From: Artemia franciscana
Lineage: Eukaryota > Arthropoda > Branchiopoda > Anostraca > Artemiidae
Direction: 5' to 3'
NCBI RefSeq assembly: GCF_032884065.1
Contig: NC_088867.1
Coordinates: forward strand, 53,157,929-53,221,928
DNA length: 64,000 bases
Within the stretch, counting starts at the first letter, position 1; each line of letters starts with the position of its first letter. Shown here one piece after another: positions 32,661 to 44,742 of this stretch. The position numbers and the translations under genes are program-made. The notes beneath the pieces were generated by a model that was given only the letters and a program-made list of their open reading frames with translations, made no database searches and was not told where the DNA came from.

Positions 32661-32984
32661 CCTTAAAAGTATGTGCGTTATAAAAGTTAAACCTTGCAAA
32701 ATAGATCTTCTGCTTGAAATCAGTACAACAAACTTGTTTTCAGCTTCACAATTTTGCTCAATCCCAAATTAAAAAGTTTTAAAAATATGCAAATACATTT
32801 CTTAAATTTTGAAGAAAAACGTAGATATGGCTCAGAATTCTATTCAAATAAAAGAAATTGCATTTTGAGAGCAAAGGCCAGAGAAAAAGCAACTAGTAAC
32901 TGAAAATTAAAGTAAAATGTTGTTTTGTCAAAACTTCAATAGGTTATACTATTATACTGATTCTAAATATATAAAATTCTTTTA

Positions 32985-33300
32985 GTTTAATGTTACCTAC
33001 CCAATAGCAAAAATCTGAAAAATTTACCTGATTTTTGAAATAAGGGGAAACATCCCAAAACAAGCAAACGATCTCATTGAAAATCCCTTTATTAGATACA
33101 TCATATCAGACAACCCTACTGTAGAGATTTCAAGCTTCAATCTTCAAAAGGTGGAATTTAACTTTTTTTTAGAAGAAAGATCGTCTATGTATTTTTTTTT
33201 TGTATTTTTTCCAGGGGTGATTGTAACAAGCCGAAGGTCCAAGATAATTGGGAGGGAGGTCACCCAAATGTAAATTTAAAGCTCTTTTTTAAGTAACCAT
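32985..33300 (-). mobile_element. family T repeat, degenerate copy 3
   Basis: Reverse-oriented match through 'AGGGGAAACATCCC', 'ATCAGACAACCCTACTGTAG', 'TTTCAAGCTTC', 'AGAAGAAAGATCG' and 'CAGGGGTGATTGTAAC'. It is older than the other copies. The hairpin end is missing. Confidence 0.65.
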
Positions 33301-34080
33301 TGCGACCATACATATTGGGCCAGGGAAAAGTCTTATTTTCTGCCATTTTAGTACACCAAGCTGAGACATTACCCCAAAGAGGACGAATTTGCAATCAATT
33401 TGAAATTCCGAGAAGGTAATTGATTTAAAAGTATCAATAGATCTATTTTAGACTTCCCAGTTGCAAAAGAAGTAATACCACACGATGGCAGTACTGGATT
33501 CATCCAAGTTGATTCAGTTTATTTGTAATGAAATTAGGATAAGTTTGGTTACCTGAAAGAGCATATCAGCTATAATGAGGGGGAAGTGAGTCATTTTTTA
33601 GGTGGGGGATTCCTAGAAAAGTCCATTTAATGGACAAACTGCTTATTCTTCATAGGGCTTCAGGTAAATTTTGAAAGAGGTAGGGGGAGTTACATTCCCA
33701 TATCTACTAGCATAGAAGTGGAAATGGTAAGTTAGGTCATCATCAGCCCCAGAAAATTTCTTTGGGTTGGTAAAGACTGCCAAGAACTTAGTGCTCATCA
33801 ATTTTAAATGATAATGTTTTTATTTTTCAATTTATACTAAGTACTTCAATGCGTTTATAGAAATTTATTTAATGCATTTGTCGATAAAAAAAATCCTATT
33901 ATAGAGGTTGTGATGACTTCAGTTATTTAAAAGATCAAAAGTCTCACAGAATTTTCATCCATACTAACAATAATACCCCTTTTTATCTAAATTCTATTTG
34001 TACTATTTATCCTTTTCTATTTGTAAACTTTCCATTTCATGAAACTGCAAAGTTTTATGAATACAATACTTTTAGTAACG
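33300..34080. other. unassigned sequence
   Basis: Nothing recognised. AT-rich, short frames. Confidence 0.4.
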
Positions 34081-34084
34081 GAGA

Positions 34085-34168
34085 AAAAACGATCATCAAA
34101 AGCTACGAGCCTAAGAAAATTTGACTGATTTTCGAAAAAAGGAGGAAAGACCCCCTCCATAGAAGTCA
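34085..34168 (-). mobile_element. family T copy 4, left piece
   Basis: 'CATCAAAAGCTACGAGCCT', 'AGAAAATTTGACTGATTTTC' and 'CCCCCTCCATAGAAGTC' match the 3' body of family T in reverse. The match stops abruptly where the LINE begins and resumes at about 37453. Confidence 0.75.
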
Positions 34169-34169
34169 G

Positions 34170-34667
34170 CCGACTCGCTTGCTGAAGCTGTTACTAGCTC
34201 CATCCCTAACGTTGGAGCCAGAGTGATTGATAAAAAGCCTTTAGCTGTGGTCCGGGATATACCCCATAATTATTCAAGAGCTGATTTGGAGGCCTCAGTG
34301 GAAGGACTTATTAGTGCTAGTCAAATCGGCGACTCTCGTACTTTTCGCCTCGAGTTCGTCGACAAAACCGCTCTGAATGCGGTTCTGGAGTCGGGAATCC
34401 GTATTTGGATAAGAAATTTTTCGCGCTAAGCCCTTTCAACCCATTCCACGTCGATGCTTTCGCTGTCAAAGTACTGATCACCTGATTGGAGCTTGTCCCA
34501 GCTCACCAGCACATCCCAAGTGTTCCAGATGTTCTGGCCCTCATGTGAATTCCAAGGAAAACCCTTGCCAAGCCTCACCAAAATGTGCAAATTGCACTAT
34601 GGAACACGTAAGTTTTAGCCTGAAATGCAAAGTTCTCCGATCGGCTCTCAACAACGCTAATAAATGA
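34170..34667 (+). pseudogene. LINE family zeta ORF1 (nucleic-acid-binding), 5'-truncated
   Basis: The open frame begins at the insertion edge and runs through VIDKKPLAVVRDIPHNYSRA to a stop at 34427-34429. The sequel, in another frame, has three CCHC-like knuckles: RRCFRCQSTDHLIGAC, PKCSRCSGPHVNSKENPC and PKCANCTMEHVSFSLKC. One frameshift near 34415 separates the halves. The ORF1 stop TGA (34665-34667) overlaps the ORF2 start ATG (34664-34666) as ATGA, an arrangement that suggests coupled translation. ORF1 of Jockey/I/R1-type LINEs binds element RNA. Confidence 0.85.
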
Positions 34668-37315
34668 ATGCTCAAACTCCGTTTAGCTTTGTTTCCCTTA
34701 ATATTAATGGTACAAAAGATAAGGATCTAGTGATAAGTGAGCTACTTGAAAATGATATTGTGTTTCTACAGGAGCACCTTCTCTCTAAAGTGAATGTTGA
34801 TAGCCTAAAGCGTTCTCGGACCCATTATACCTTCTTGAGAGCCGCCCAAAAAACCCATGGAAGACCATCAGGAGGTCTGGCCGTCTATTTCAGACACAAG
34901 ACTCAGCCGATATTATTGCAAAGCGACGCTAACATCTTAGCGATAAAATGTGATGATACCGCATTTATAAACATTTATTTCCCCTGTAATAAAAAGACTG
35001 TGCAGTCATTGTCTAGTTTTTCACAAGCATGTAATCGCCTACGAACACTACTTAGCGACCTTTCAAAACAAAATACCAAATGGGTTCTCGCCGGTGACAT
35101 GAACACTGACTTATTATCTAATTCCGACCGATCTGAAATCTTTCTCGATTCACTACCTGGAGGATTCCATCTTGCTGATAAAGATCTTCTATTTACTTAT
35201 ATTCACAATCGTGGTGGTCTTACTTCCAACCTTGATCATGTAATTGTGTCAGATTCAACTCTACTTTCATCAATAGTTCATGTGGAAGACTCTAAAATCG
35301 ACGACGATCATTTACCAATCACGTGCCAACTATCTTGCTTCATGGCGACCTCTGTGCAACGTAACTCTCCCAAGTGGTTCTCAAAGTTAAATTGGGAAAA
35401 TATCAATGTTCCACTTTATGTATTGACATTGTCCCAGTTATTATCATCTATTAAAGTGCCTTTCCACTTATTGCAAACATCTGTATCTACAACTTCAACG
35501 CGGATAGATATCAACTCGTATTATCAGCAAATAGTGTTCTGTCTAAAGTCTGCCGCTAAAACAGCTGTACCCTCCGAGTGCGTGCGAACGGGTACTCGCA
35601 ATCCCTTTTGGAAAGTTGATCCTAAAGTGAAGATAGCTAAACAAAAAGCTAAGCTCTGGCTCCGTATGTGGATAGCCTGTAATCGTCCTTCTTCTGGTTC
35701 AGTACATCAAATAAAACAGAAAACCAAACGAGAGTACAAATATTCCCTGCGTAGAGCGAGACTGAATGCCTGGGATGGTCCTTGTGACAAGAAATCCTGG
35801 GATCGTGTTATAAACAGTGTTAAGTGTTCACCTCCAATTAATTCGTCTCTTCGGCTATGTGACTTCGTTTCTCATTATAAAAATATTTTGCTTTCGTTTA
35901 ATATTAATCTCCAAAATCATTTTACAAAGCTTGTAAACTCAATCCTCCCAATTCGTATCAACCAATCTCAAGTGTTGTCGGTGGAATCTGGTGTTATACT
36001 CCGAGCTCTTATGCAAGTGAATAAGTCTGAGTCTCTCGATAGTGATGGTCTTTGCTTCAAGTTTTTTGCTTATGATTGTCCTGAACTGCTGAAGCATTTG
36101 CAATTATTGTTTCAGATGTGTTTGGCACAGTCCGTTGTGCCAGATAGTTTTTTGTCCGGCTGTATATCTCCCATAGTCAAGAGGGGTAAGGACCCCAGTG
36201 CTTGCTCTAATTATCGTCCTATCACTGTGTCATGTTTTGTTAGTAAGCTATTTGAATATGTACTGCTACCGGCCATTAACTCCAAGTGCAATTTTACACC
36301 CTTCCAGCTTGGTTTTAGAAAAGGTATGGGCTGTTTTCAAGCTCACCATATTGTGGGTCGGCTAATGAAACAAGCTGTTGCTCAAAAAAGTCCCCTGTAT
36401 TGTTTGACTGTTGACATATCTAGTGCTTTTGATAATGTAATTCATTCAAATGCTTTGTTTTCTCTAGCAGCCTCGGGTGTTAACCTTTCTATTGTTTCCG
36501 TGCTTAAGTATTGGTATGCTAATTCTTCAGTTAGGGTGAAGTGGAATGGTACGGTAGGGGAGTATATTCCTGTTAAAAAAGGCGTTAGGCAAGGTGCCGT
36601 GTTATCCCCGAGCATTTTTAAATGGGTTTTAGCTTCGTGTCTCCAACGTCTTCAACCGTCAATTTTTTACAATGATAATTTAGGCATTAGTCACGTTGCA
36701 TATGCTGATGATGTTCTGCTTCTTAGCCGGACAAAAAATAGTCTAATTACCAACTTCTACCGGCTTTCAGCCGCACTATCCACAGTAGGCCTTTCAGTTA
36801 ATGCCTCCAAATGTGAGTTTTTGTGTTTTGGGAGTCCTCCACCAGCATCACCTCTTTGCTTGGGTTCTTGAACTATACCATGTTCAGCAAGTATTAAATG
36901 GTTGGGTCTCTCTTTTTCCACGTCACTTTCGTCTACTTGCTCCGCTATTACGTCCAGCGTGCTGAAAAGTATGCGGGTTGGATACGCGAAAATTTCACCA
37001 AATCGTGGTCGGTATAACCGAAATGGACTATGCCGTCTTTATTCTAGTTTTTGTGCCCCTGCTGTTTTTTATCTTTCTGGTTTTTCTTTCCTCCTTCGCA
37101 AGAAGGATACAAAGAAAATACGCTCAGGATATTTTAAGTATTGCAAGTATTTGCTGCGTCTGCCTCGGTGGTATCGGAATCATACAGTCGTCTCTAAATT
37201 TGACATCGTTGATGCGCCCTCGCGACTGAAACATTTATCTAAAGATATATGTTTTAAAACTCGGCAAATGGTCGGTGTTTTTGACCCTCTTTGGCCATTT
37301 TTTGATTGGAGGTAA
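34664..37315 (+). pseudogene. LINE family zeta ORF2: endonuclease and reverse transcriptase
   Basis: One frame of 735 codons, then a frameshift near 36865 into the C-terminal part (to 37315). The AP-type endonuclease occupies about residues 1-230 (SLNINGTKDKD, GGLAVYFR, WVLAGDMNTDLL, SNLDHVIVSD, DDDHLPITCQL). The RT has VKRGKDPSACSNYRPITVSC, FQLGFRKGMGCFQA, LTVDISSAFDNVIH, VKKGVRQGAVLSPSIF and HVAYADDVLLLS (YADD at 36701-36712). The shifted tail contains IKWLGLSFS and a basic CFKTRQMVG end. No RNase H was seen. The active residues look intact; the ORF1 break and this single ORF2 frameshift are the visible lesions. A 3' UTR ends in an (ATT)n tail at about 37430-37452. Confidence 0.92.
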
Positions 37316-37452
37316 TTTATTTATGTTGTATGTCGTTATGCTGCTATGTTATTTATGTTGTTATGTTTTTTGTCTTGTTTTTTCTTTTTTTGTGTGTTTA
37401 CTCCACAGTTTAATGTACTTTGTGGGTTATAAATAAATTATTATTATTATTT

Positions 37453-38070
37453 AATGAAAATCATGCCATTGTAATCAGCGTATTAAATAACCCTGCTATA
37501 GAGGTTTCAAGTTCATATCTTCAAAAATGCAGAATTTCGTAATTTTTGCCAGAAGAAGGATCACGGAGGATCTTCCGTGATCAGAAAGATCTTTATTGAA
37601 CGAAGAAAACCGTTGAAGAAAGATACGCGTTTATTTTTTTTTTTCAGGGGGATTGTACGGATCCAGTGAACCTAAAACGTTGAGAGAGGGCTGATTCTAA
37701 CGGAAATGAAAAGTTCTAATGCACTTTTTGAGTGACGAAAAATTGGAAGGCAGCAAGCCCCCCTGCAATGCCGTTTTTTCAAAATCATTTGATGAAAATC
37801 TTCAGATAGATATTTTGTTTAGTATAGTTGAAAGGCCAGGTAGCTATGTCTTTGGAGATAAAATGATCCTCTACAGCCCCCTGGGGAAAAGGTTTTTAAA
37901 GCTATAAGATTTGCCCAATGCTTCCGTATAGTATCTGTTATTGAGAAGTATGGATACATTTTTTCGGTTGGAGAGGGCAGGACAGTTTTTCTGTTGGAAG
38001 ATTTTGCACGGGAAGAATTTTCCATGGAGAGAGAAGTTTCCAGGAAGTGAAATTTTCAGGGGATATTTTA
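37453..38070 (-). mobile_element. family T copy 4, right piece
   Basis: It resumes family T in reverse directly after the LINE tail: 'AATGAAAATCATGCCATTG', 'CCCTGCTATAGAGGTTTCAAG', 'CCAGAAGAAGGATCACGG', 'GATTCTAACGGAAATGAAAAG', 'GGAAGGCAGCAAGCCCCC', 'GGAAAAGGTTTTTAAAG'. A local duplication of the GGATCTTCCGTGATCA segment lies near 37565. Together with 34085-34168 it is one element split by the LINE. Confidence 0.8.
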
Positions 38071-38079
38071 TACTGGGTG

Positions 38080-38840
38080 AGTTTGCCTGAATTCCCATGC
38101 AAAATTTCTTTATGTGTCTTGCTTTCTCTTTACTGATTCAATTTTACGCGAAAAGATGTTAAGGGTAATTGTCCGGGGTAAATTTCGCTAAGATTGAATT
38201 GTCCAGAAAATATTTCTGTGGGAAAAATATCCTATGGGAAGAAAATTTTTCTATTGGCAATAAAAAAAAGTATGCTAATTAAAGTAAAAGTATGTAAAAA
38301 TGAAAATATAATTAATTGCATAAAATGCACAAAACAATAGCTTACGTAAAAGAACTAAGATGTAAATCTTAAAGCAAAATATTAAAACTAAGATTAAGAA
38401 AATCAAATAAGCATTTTAATTCAATATTTTTAATTTAATTTCAGACACCAAAAACCAATAATATTTAACACCTTTATACTGCATAACTGTAAAACTTCTG
38501 AAAAGAATAAACAAATGATAGTAAAACACAAAAAAACGTATCCGTTCAGGGTGAAAATATAGAGATACCCAGTATTCCGTTCATAAGAAACATTTCTGAT
38601 TATAGTAGCTTCATACATCAGCTTATTGGTGCTCTTGCAATGCAAGCAAAATTTGACGGCATATTTTTACCGAAATTGCCCCTTATTCAGGTGCTTTCCT
38701 TGTGCTTTCTATAATTATGCGAATTTTCTTGTGTACTCATAGCTGCTCTAGTTACTAATAAACAAATACATATTTAGGATCACCATAAAAAGGTAATTCT
38801 TTATTTAATGTTATCGATAGTTAGGCTCTTATACTTTCCT
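38080..38840. other. unassigned sequence
   Basis: AT-rich, nothing recognised. Confidence 0.4.
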
Positions 38841-38843
38841 TAT

Positions 38844-39955
38844 CAAACAAATCGTGGTAACGAACTGTAGTAAGGAGCAACCCGGCTCAATAGTAACCAA
38901 AACTCTAAAAAATGGAATTTTCATACCAAGAATTACATCAAAAGAATTGCATTTTAATGCTGATTTTAAATATAATGAATGATTTTAAATAAGTTTCATC
39001 AAGATCAGTTATACCCATCGAAAGTTACGAGCCTGAAAAAATTTGTCTAATTTAAAAAAATAGGGGGAAACACCCCCTAAAAGTAATACAATCTTAACGA
39101 AAACCACACCATCAGATTCAGCGTATCAGAAACCTTATTGTAGAAGTTCCAAGCTCCTATCTACAAAAATGTCGAATTTTGCATTTTTTTTTTCCAGAAG
39201 ACAAATCAAGGATGCGTGTTTATTTGTTTGGTTTTTTTTTGTTTTTATGTTTTTTTCCCCAGGTGTGATCGTATCGACTGAGTGGTCCTAGAATGTTGAA
39301 AAAGGGCTCATTCTAACGGAAATTAAAAGTTTCAGGGAGCATATTTCTATGGAGAAACTTCTCATGGGGGAAGATAATTTCAATGAAGTTGGCGCAGGAT
39401 TTTCTAGCATTATTTGAAAAAGCAATGGAAAAATAAATATGAAAAGTTTTTTCTACTGAAAGTAAGGAGCAGCATTAAAGCTTAAAAAGAATAAAAATTA
39501 TTACACATATGAGGGGTTTACCTCCTCGTTAGATCTTACTCTTTAAGCTAACGTATTTATAGAAATTTCAATTATTTATTCTACGGCCTTTGTGATTCAG
39601 AGATCATTCTTAAGGAATTGGGACAAAATCTCAGCTTTAATGTAAAGAGCGAGGTATCGACGAGGGTTTAACCCCCTCATATACGAAATAAAAACATACG
39701 GATATAGAAGGTCGTTACGTAAGTTGATTCATAAGTTACATATATTTTTTACCAATGAAAACGTTTGTAAAAAATTAAAAGTTCTAGTTGCTTTTTAAAG
39801 TAATCAAAAACTTGGAGGGCAACTAGGCCTCCTCCCTCGCACCTTTTTTCTCAAAATCTTCCAATTAATCGCAATTAATAAATATGTAAATTTCGTTTTA
39901 ATTTTTTATGTGTAGAGAGCCAAGATCAAAACATTCATTAATTAAAAAAAACAAC
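38844..39955 (-). mobile_element. family T repeat, copy 5 with internal foldback
   Basis: It starts with a damaged hairpin (ATCGTGGTAACGAACTG) and AGGAGCAACCCGGCTCAATA. It is colinear with copy 2 but lacks the middle 'GGAGGGC' module. A palindromic module spans about 39465-39700 (left ACTGAAAGTAAGGAGCAGCA; inner AGCTTTAATGTAAAGAGCGA). It ends near CAAAACATTCATTAATT. Non-coding. Confidence 0.85.
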
Positions 39956-39959
39956 AGAG

Positions 39960-40570
39960 GGGGGTCATTCGATTGGTAACTGAATATTCTAGTTACCTTT
40001 TAAGGGCCATCAAAAGTGATTGGCGGCACTCCCTCACACACACTTTTTTTTCCCCAAAATATATCTGACGAAAGCTTTGAGGTAGCAATTTGGTTTGAAA
40101 TAGTCTAACGATTTGACGACAAAACAACGGGAAAAACATACCCCCCCCCCTATTTCCCCGGAAAAATGGGAGAAGGGCTGCAACTTATACACAGAGGGTA
40201 TATAAGGTGTTTATGAAAGAGGTAGTCGTATAAACTTTGGAGGGGACTGAAGAGTTTATTAATTGAAAGTTCTAGTTCCCCTTTTAAAAGTCAAAGTTGA
40301 TCCGACAGCTACTAGCCTCTTTCAACCAACCATAATTCCATAAGGCTGCAATGTTTCATTTTGTTTTTCCCAGAGGCATTTCATGTGGAAGTAATGGCCG
40401 TATAAACTTCAGAGGGAGTTTGTTTGATTGAAATTTAAATTCTAGCTCACTTTTTAAGGATCAAAAGATATCGGAGGTCAACTAGCCCCTCTCCCAGGCC
40501 CTTTTCCTCCTAAGTCCATCCGGTATAAATTTTGAGATAGCCATTTTATTGAAAATAGTTAAAACATCAG
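39960..40570. repeat. second array of modules like 31.2-32.1 kb
   Basis: Three diverged copies of the 'TTTGATTG..AATTCTAG..CTTTTTAAGG.TCAAAAG..ATCGGAGG.CAACTAGCCCC' module, at about 39965, 40240 and 40420, separated by 'GGTAGTCGTATAAACTT'-type spacers. It is adjacent to family T copy 5. Confidence 0.65.
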
Positions 40571-40699
40571 GCAACAAAAATACCAGGTCGACACAATCTC
40601 CCACAGCACAGTGGCAAGTTTTTAAAGTTATGCACCAGGGCACATAAGTTTTTATGCAAGTGGTGGTCACATGAACTTCAGAGGTCACATGAAAATCAG

Positions 40700-42780
40700 C
40701 ATCCATAATGCCTCCACTACTTCCAATAACAAATTTTTATGATAATTAAAATCTCTTATTAAATTGAAACGTCTCTGTTTTGTTTGGTAGTGACATGGCT
40801 TAAAGCCATGATACTTAGTTCATCCTTTAATTTCTTTTCAATGCCAAAGTGAATCCATTTTGTTAACAGACTTGTAGAAAAAAAAAGAAAAAAAAAATAG
40901 AATCAGTCTCAGCGTTACTGCAAGAATTTTCCGCCAACTTAGACCAATTAAGAGTTACTTTTGCGTCGCCAAATATAAAGGACATTTTATTAGATCGACG
41001 GGTTCTCTTAATTAAATAGTAATATTATCAAAATAGTATTTAGAATAAACAGGGATATGACTAGAAGTGTCACTTATTAAGACACATTTTTTGTCAAAGT
41101 GGCCCTACAGAGAATATTGTCAATCAAAGACACTCCATTCTCTGTTGTATTGGATAGCATGCATATTAAAGGCAAAGTACCTGCGGCAAGCATAGGCAAA
41201 AGAAAATCTAAATATATTAAAAACCTGAAATTTGTATGCTTTTGTTAAAATCACCCATAACTATTATCTGTTGCGGGTGCTTAAGGGTTGTATCGAGGAG
41301 CTATTTAAGGATACATGGACATACAGAAACAGAGCCACTAGGAGATTGGTAGATATTGTCGTCAATTAAATCCTAACCTCCACATTTAATTTAATTAAAA
41401 ATAAGTATTTTTTCCTATTAAAAGTAAGGAGTGACATTAAGACTTATAATTGAGAAAATAAAAAACAAGGAAGTTCATGGAGAAGTTGTAAATGTTTTCA
41501 TATTTTATTTGGGGGGATATAGACCTGAAGGGCCTGTCTGGTAACGGTTAAAGCAAAAAACTAATCTTTAATTCAATTTTGTAACTACCGTTGCAAGTAG
41601 GCTTTTTTGCTATCCTGAAAAGTTCTTTTTTAAGACGTGTGATTGTAAAAAACATGTGTTTTGTTATTTTTCCTCTAAAATGTGAGCGATTCCACAGCTT
41701 TCAATGTTTGAGTTACACCTGTCACTATTGGGAATCGAGAATTTTTTTTGGACTCACCACCCTCGTGTTGGGGGGTTTTGATAGCTAAAGAGCCGGCAAA
41801 GACGTCGTTGCTACTTGAAAATGACGACTTTGCTTCAAATGACGTCGGGATGGCACGTAAGTCGGCTATCATATATTTTACAGAGGTGGATTTTGCATGA
41901 TTTGAAAAATGATTAGAAATTAAATCTAAACAAGGATTTGTCGCAAATGAAAGTATAGGGAATTTCTGCAAGAAATTTTCCAGGGAGAATTTTCAGTGAG
42001 GATGACATCATTCATGAACTTTCCAAAAAACGTGAACTTTCCAAGGAGGACTTTTGTCCAAGGCGGCTTTTCTCCAAAGGAGGAACCCCATGGAAGTCGG
42101 TAGGGGGAGGGGTCCTAGAAGGGAGATCAGGATTTCTCTGCATTACTCGAAAGATGATAAGAATTTAATTAAACACGACTTTTTTTAAACTGAAAATAAG
42201 GAATAACACTAAAATTTAAGACAATATAAGTTATTCCTTGTATACATGTGTGCCCATAAATTAAAGCCTAAAATATGTTGAAATAAGCTCATACAATAAC
42301 TTAAGTTGAAAAAGAACATAAATTACTATGAATAAAAGCATGAAGCCTAAAATGAAAAGAAATCTAAAGTGAAAAATCATATCAAACAAAATGATAACTA
42401 ATACGTTATAAGCCCTTCAAGGATTACACATGAATACTAAAACCAACAGAACAAAATAAAATGAATAACCAAGCCACAATTAAACAGATAGAAATTACAA
42501 TAAATAGATCAGAATTACCACCTCCCTAGACTGTCTGAAGACACGAACGTCATGAGACAAAAAAATATATTGTGCCTACTTTCTGACACAGTGAATCGAT
42601 ACAATTTTTTTTCAAAACTTTTTTTAAAGTTTTGAAAACTCTTTTTGAAAAGTTTGTCAAAACTTTTTTGTCTTTAAGGCTCTCTTGGTCCTATCTACAT
42701 CTAACATTAAAGCCAGTCCTAAAAATGCTTTGCTTATCCGTGGCTTTACAATTCTACGTTCTTAAAAAAAAGTATTTGGG
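40700..42780. other. about 2 kb without recognised genes
   Basis: Two short pieces of the family T foldback end occur (AAAGTAAGGAGTGACATTAA at about 41424; a weaker one at about 42183). Otherwise AT-rich, with no supported coding region. Confidence 0.4.
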
Positions 42781-42784
42781 CCCC

Positions 42785-43180
42785 GTTTGATCCGACACAC
42801 AGGTGTTGGAGGAAGGAGGCCCCTCCTATGTACACTCAAAGGGGCCCATCGGCGTTTGCAGACGTGCCGTGAGTTACAAACCTTCTCCTACTAATTGGTT
42901 AAATTATGGTGCAGAACACCATCGTGAGGATCCTCTATTGGGGCACAACTGCGACACGGCGTAAGATCCAGGTCTATTGACAACGACCTCTACAAAGGGT
43001 TGCCTCGACCCTTTCGGGGTACCTGCAAGACTTGGGAAATTGTGTTTAACTCTATTCCCACTTGAGGAGTGACGCCCATCGAGAAAATTAAAGCCTAGTA
43101 AACGAGACAGCATTCGTATAGGATTCTGATTAATGGATAATTCTTCTGGGCTTGGTCTGTTTTGGTGGGCGTTTTTTGCT
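42785..43180. other. GC-richer unassigned block
   Basis: Noticeably richer in G+C than its surroundings (e.g. the cluster around 42920-43030). No frame with a recognised domain. It may be the upstream part of the SINE-like unit or another element's untranslated region. Confidence 0.35.
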
Positions 43181-43189
43181 GAAAAACTT

Positions 43190-43530
43190 CTTCCTAGCTA
43201 ATTTGTCTACTATGGGTTCCCTCCCCGTAAAGGTAAAAGGTAAAAAGCACGGCATTGGACTTTGCAGTCCCTACCAGCAGTGCTGATCTACTTTTCTTGG
43301 CCTTTCTGCCAGGAAGTGGAAATGGGGGTTGGGGGCAACCATCCTTTGCTTTCACCCACTCTTCCTGTTTACCTCTCCAGATTTCACCAGGTACCCATTT
43401 AGAGCTGGTTAGACCCTGGCTGACCTTACAGAGACACGCTAGAGACCCCGTCAAAACCAAATAATTGGGTATACTAGAATTCAAGCCCTTACCCTATTGT
43501 ACAAAGTATCCTATAGCCAGCCCCCCCCCG
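43190..43530 (-). mobile_element. tRNA-derived SINE-like element (tentative)
   Basis: On the minus strand a TGGCTATAGGA (A-box-like, about 43510-43520) is followed about 33 nt later by GGCTTGAATTC (B-box-like), the internal promoter layout of tRNA-derived SINEs. A GC-rich body follows (CAGGGTCTAACCAGC, GGAAGAGTGGGTGAAAGC, CCCCCATTTCCACTTCC) and ends in a run with tandem TTTTACC near 43225. The spacing and composition fit a SINE; the box matches are imperfect. Confidence 0.4.
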
Positions 43531-43694
43531 TAGTAGCATAATATTTGTAGGTATGAATATATAATGAGTCGGAGGTAACAGGCTTGAGACTGTCTGTGCA
43601 AAATTTCGAATTTTGTTGATAGAAGAGCATCACCAAGTGCTGAAAACCATGTTGTGACCAAGATGGGTCCAGGATCGTGCAAAGCGTGGATTAT

Positions 43695-43870
43695 TGTAAA
43701 GGGTGAAATTCTAGTTTAGTGACTTCTTGCTATCTCGGAAGGGGTTAGGTTCGAAAAATGAAACTTTCTGGGATGGGCCTACAGGCTAAAGTATGTCCCG
43801 GGAAGGTATTTTGCAAGTACCTACCTCCACTCCCTCTCCCTCTAGAGGGTCCTGACTTTTGAATTAGAAG
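43695..43870. repeat. dispersed repeat R, copy 2
   Basis: Close match to 32490-32660 (GAAACTTTCTGGGATGGGCC, CTACCTCCACTCCCTCTC). Confidence 0.85.
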
Positions 43871-43935
43871 AGAAGAGCTAAACCAAAAGACGATATATAC
43901 ACCTAAGTTACCAAAACACCATACCTACAACAGCT
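43842..43935 (+). repeat. 95-bp direct repeat, left copy
   Basis: Runs from CTCTAGAGGGTCCTGAC to CCATACCTACAACAG. A copy about 93% alike lies at 44819-44913. The pair brackets about 900 bp that includes the (TAC)n tract. Confidence 0.9.
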
Positions 43936-44449
43936 TGGGTACAGAAATGGGATATTGAAAGTTCTGACACCCTTTTGAAGAGTTGAAAGTTATTTTGATT
44001 CAGCCAGTCTCCTCCCCTGTCGTTTTTCCGAACTCTGCCACTCACTCCTGCAGCTCTCTTAGACATCTGATCAGATGACTATTTTGTTAAAAATAGTCAA
44101 TAGGGTTTTTAAAATATACCTTCCGGGATGACATGACACCAAAGCCTCGTAGCAAAGGTAAATCATAAGAGCTACTTATTGTTTGCACATAGGACTTGTG
44201 TTTGGAATGGCTTTGGGGATTGAGTTGAAACTTGTAGAAAGTTTTGGGGGCGAGGTGGAAGGTAGGTAGGAAAGTACCTCAGGCTTTGATTTTATAGAGG
44301 AGAAGTAGTAGCAGGTAGAGGAGATACTTTCCATTTATGGGAATTGGTAGAGGTAATGGATGCAGTTGGGTTTGAAGCGCTTTCATTTTCGTAATATTAT
44401 TACATGAAAAATTGCCGTGAAATGTACTACTGCTGCTATTACTACTGAT

Positions 44450-44466
44450 GCTATTATTATTGCTAT

Positions 44467-44535
<69 letters not shown>

Positions 44536-44740
44536 GACTACTACTACTACTACTACTATTAATACTACTACTACTACTACTACTACTACTGCTGTTGCCG
44601 CTACCACGGCTTCTACTTCTATTATTACTATTACTACTGCTACTACAACTACTACTACTACCACTGCTACTCCTAATGCTACTGATACCACTATTACTAC
44701 TTCTACTTCTTCTTCTACTACTACTGCTACCACTATTGCT
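44450..44740. repeat. (TAC)n microsatellite, interrupted
   Basis: Pure TAC/ACT repeats at about 44470-44590 decay rightward into TACT-rich sequence up to the 3' end of a LINE alpha copy at about 44743. It generates serine-, threonine-, leucine- and valine-run frames that are not genes. Confidence 0.95.
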
Positions 44741-44742
44741 AA

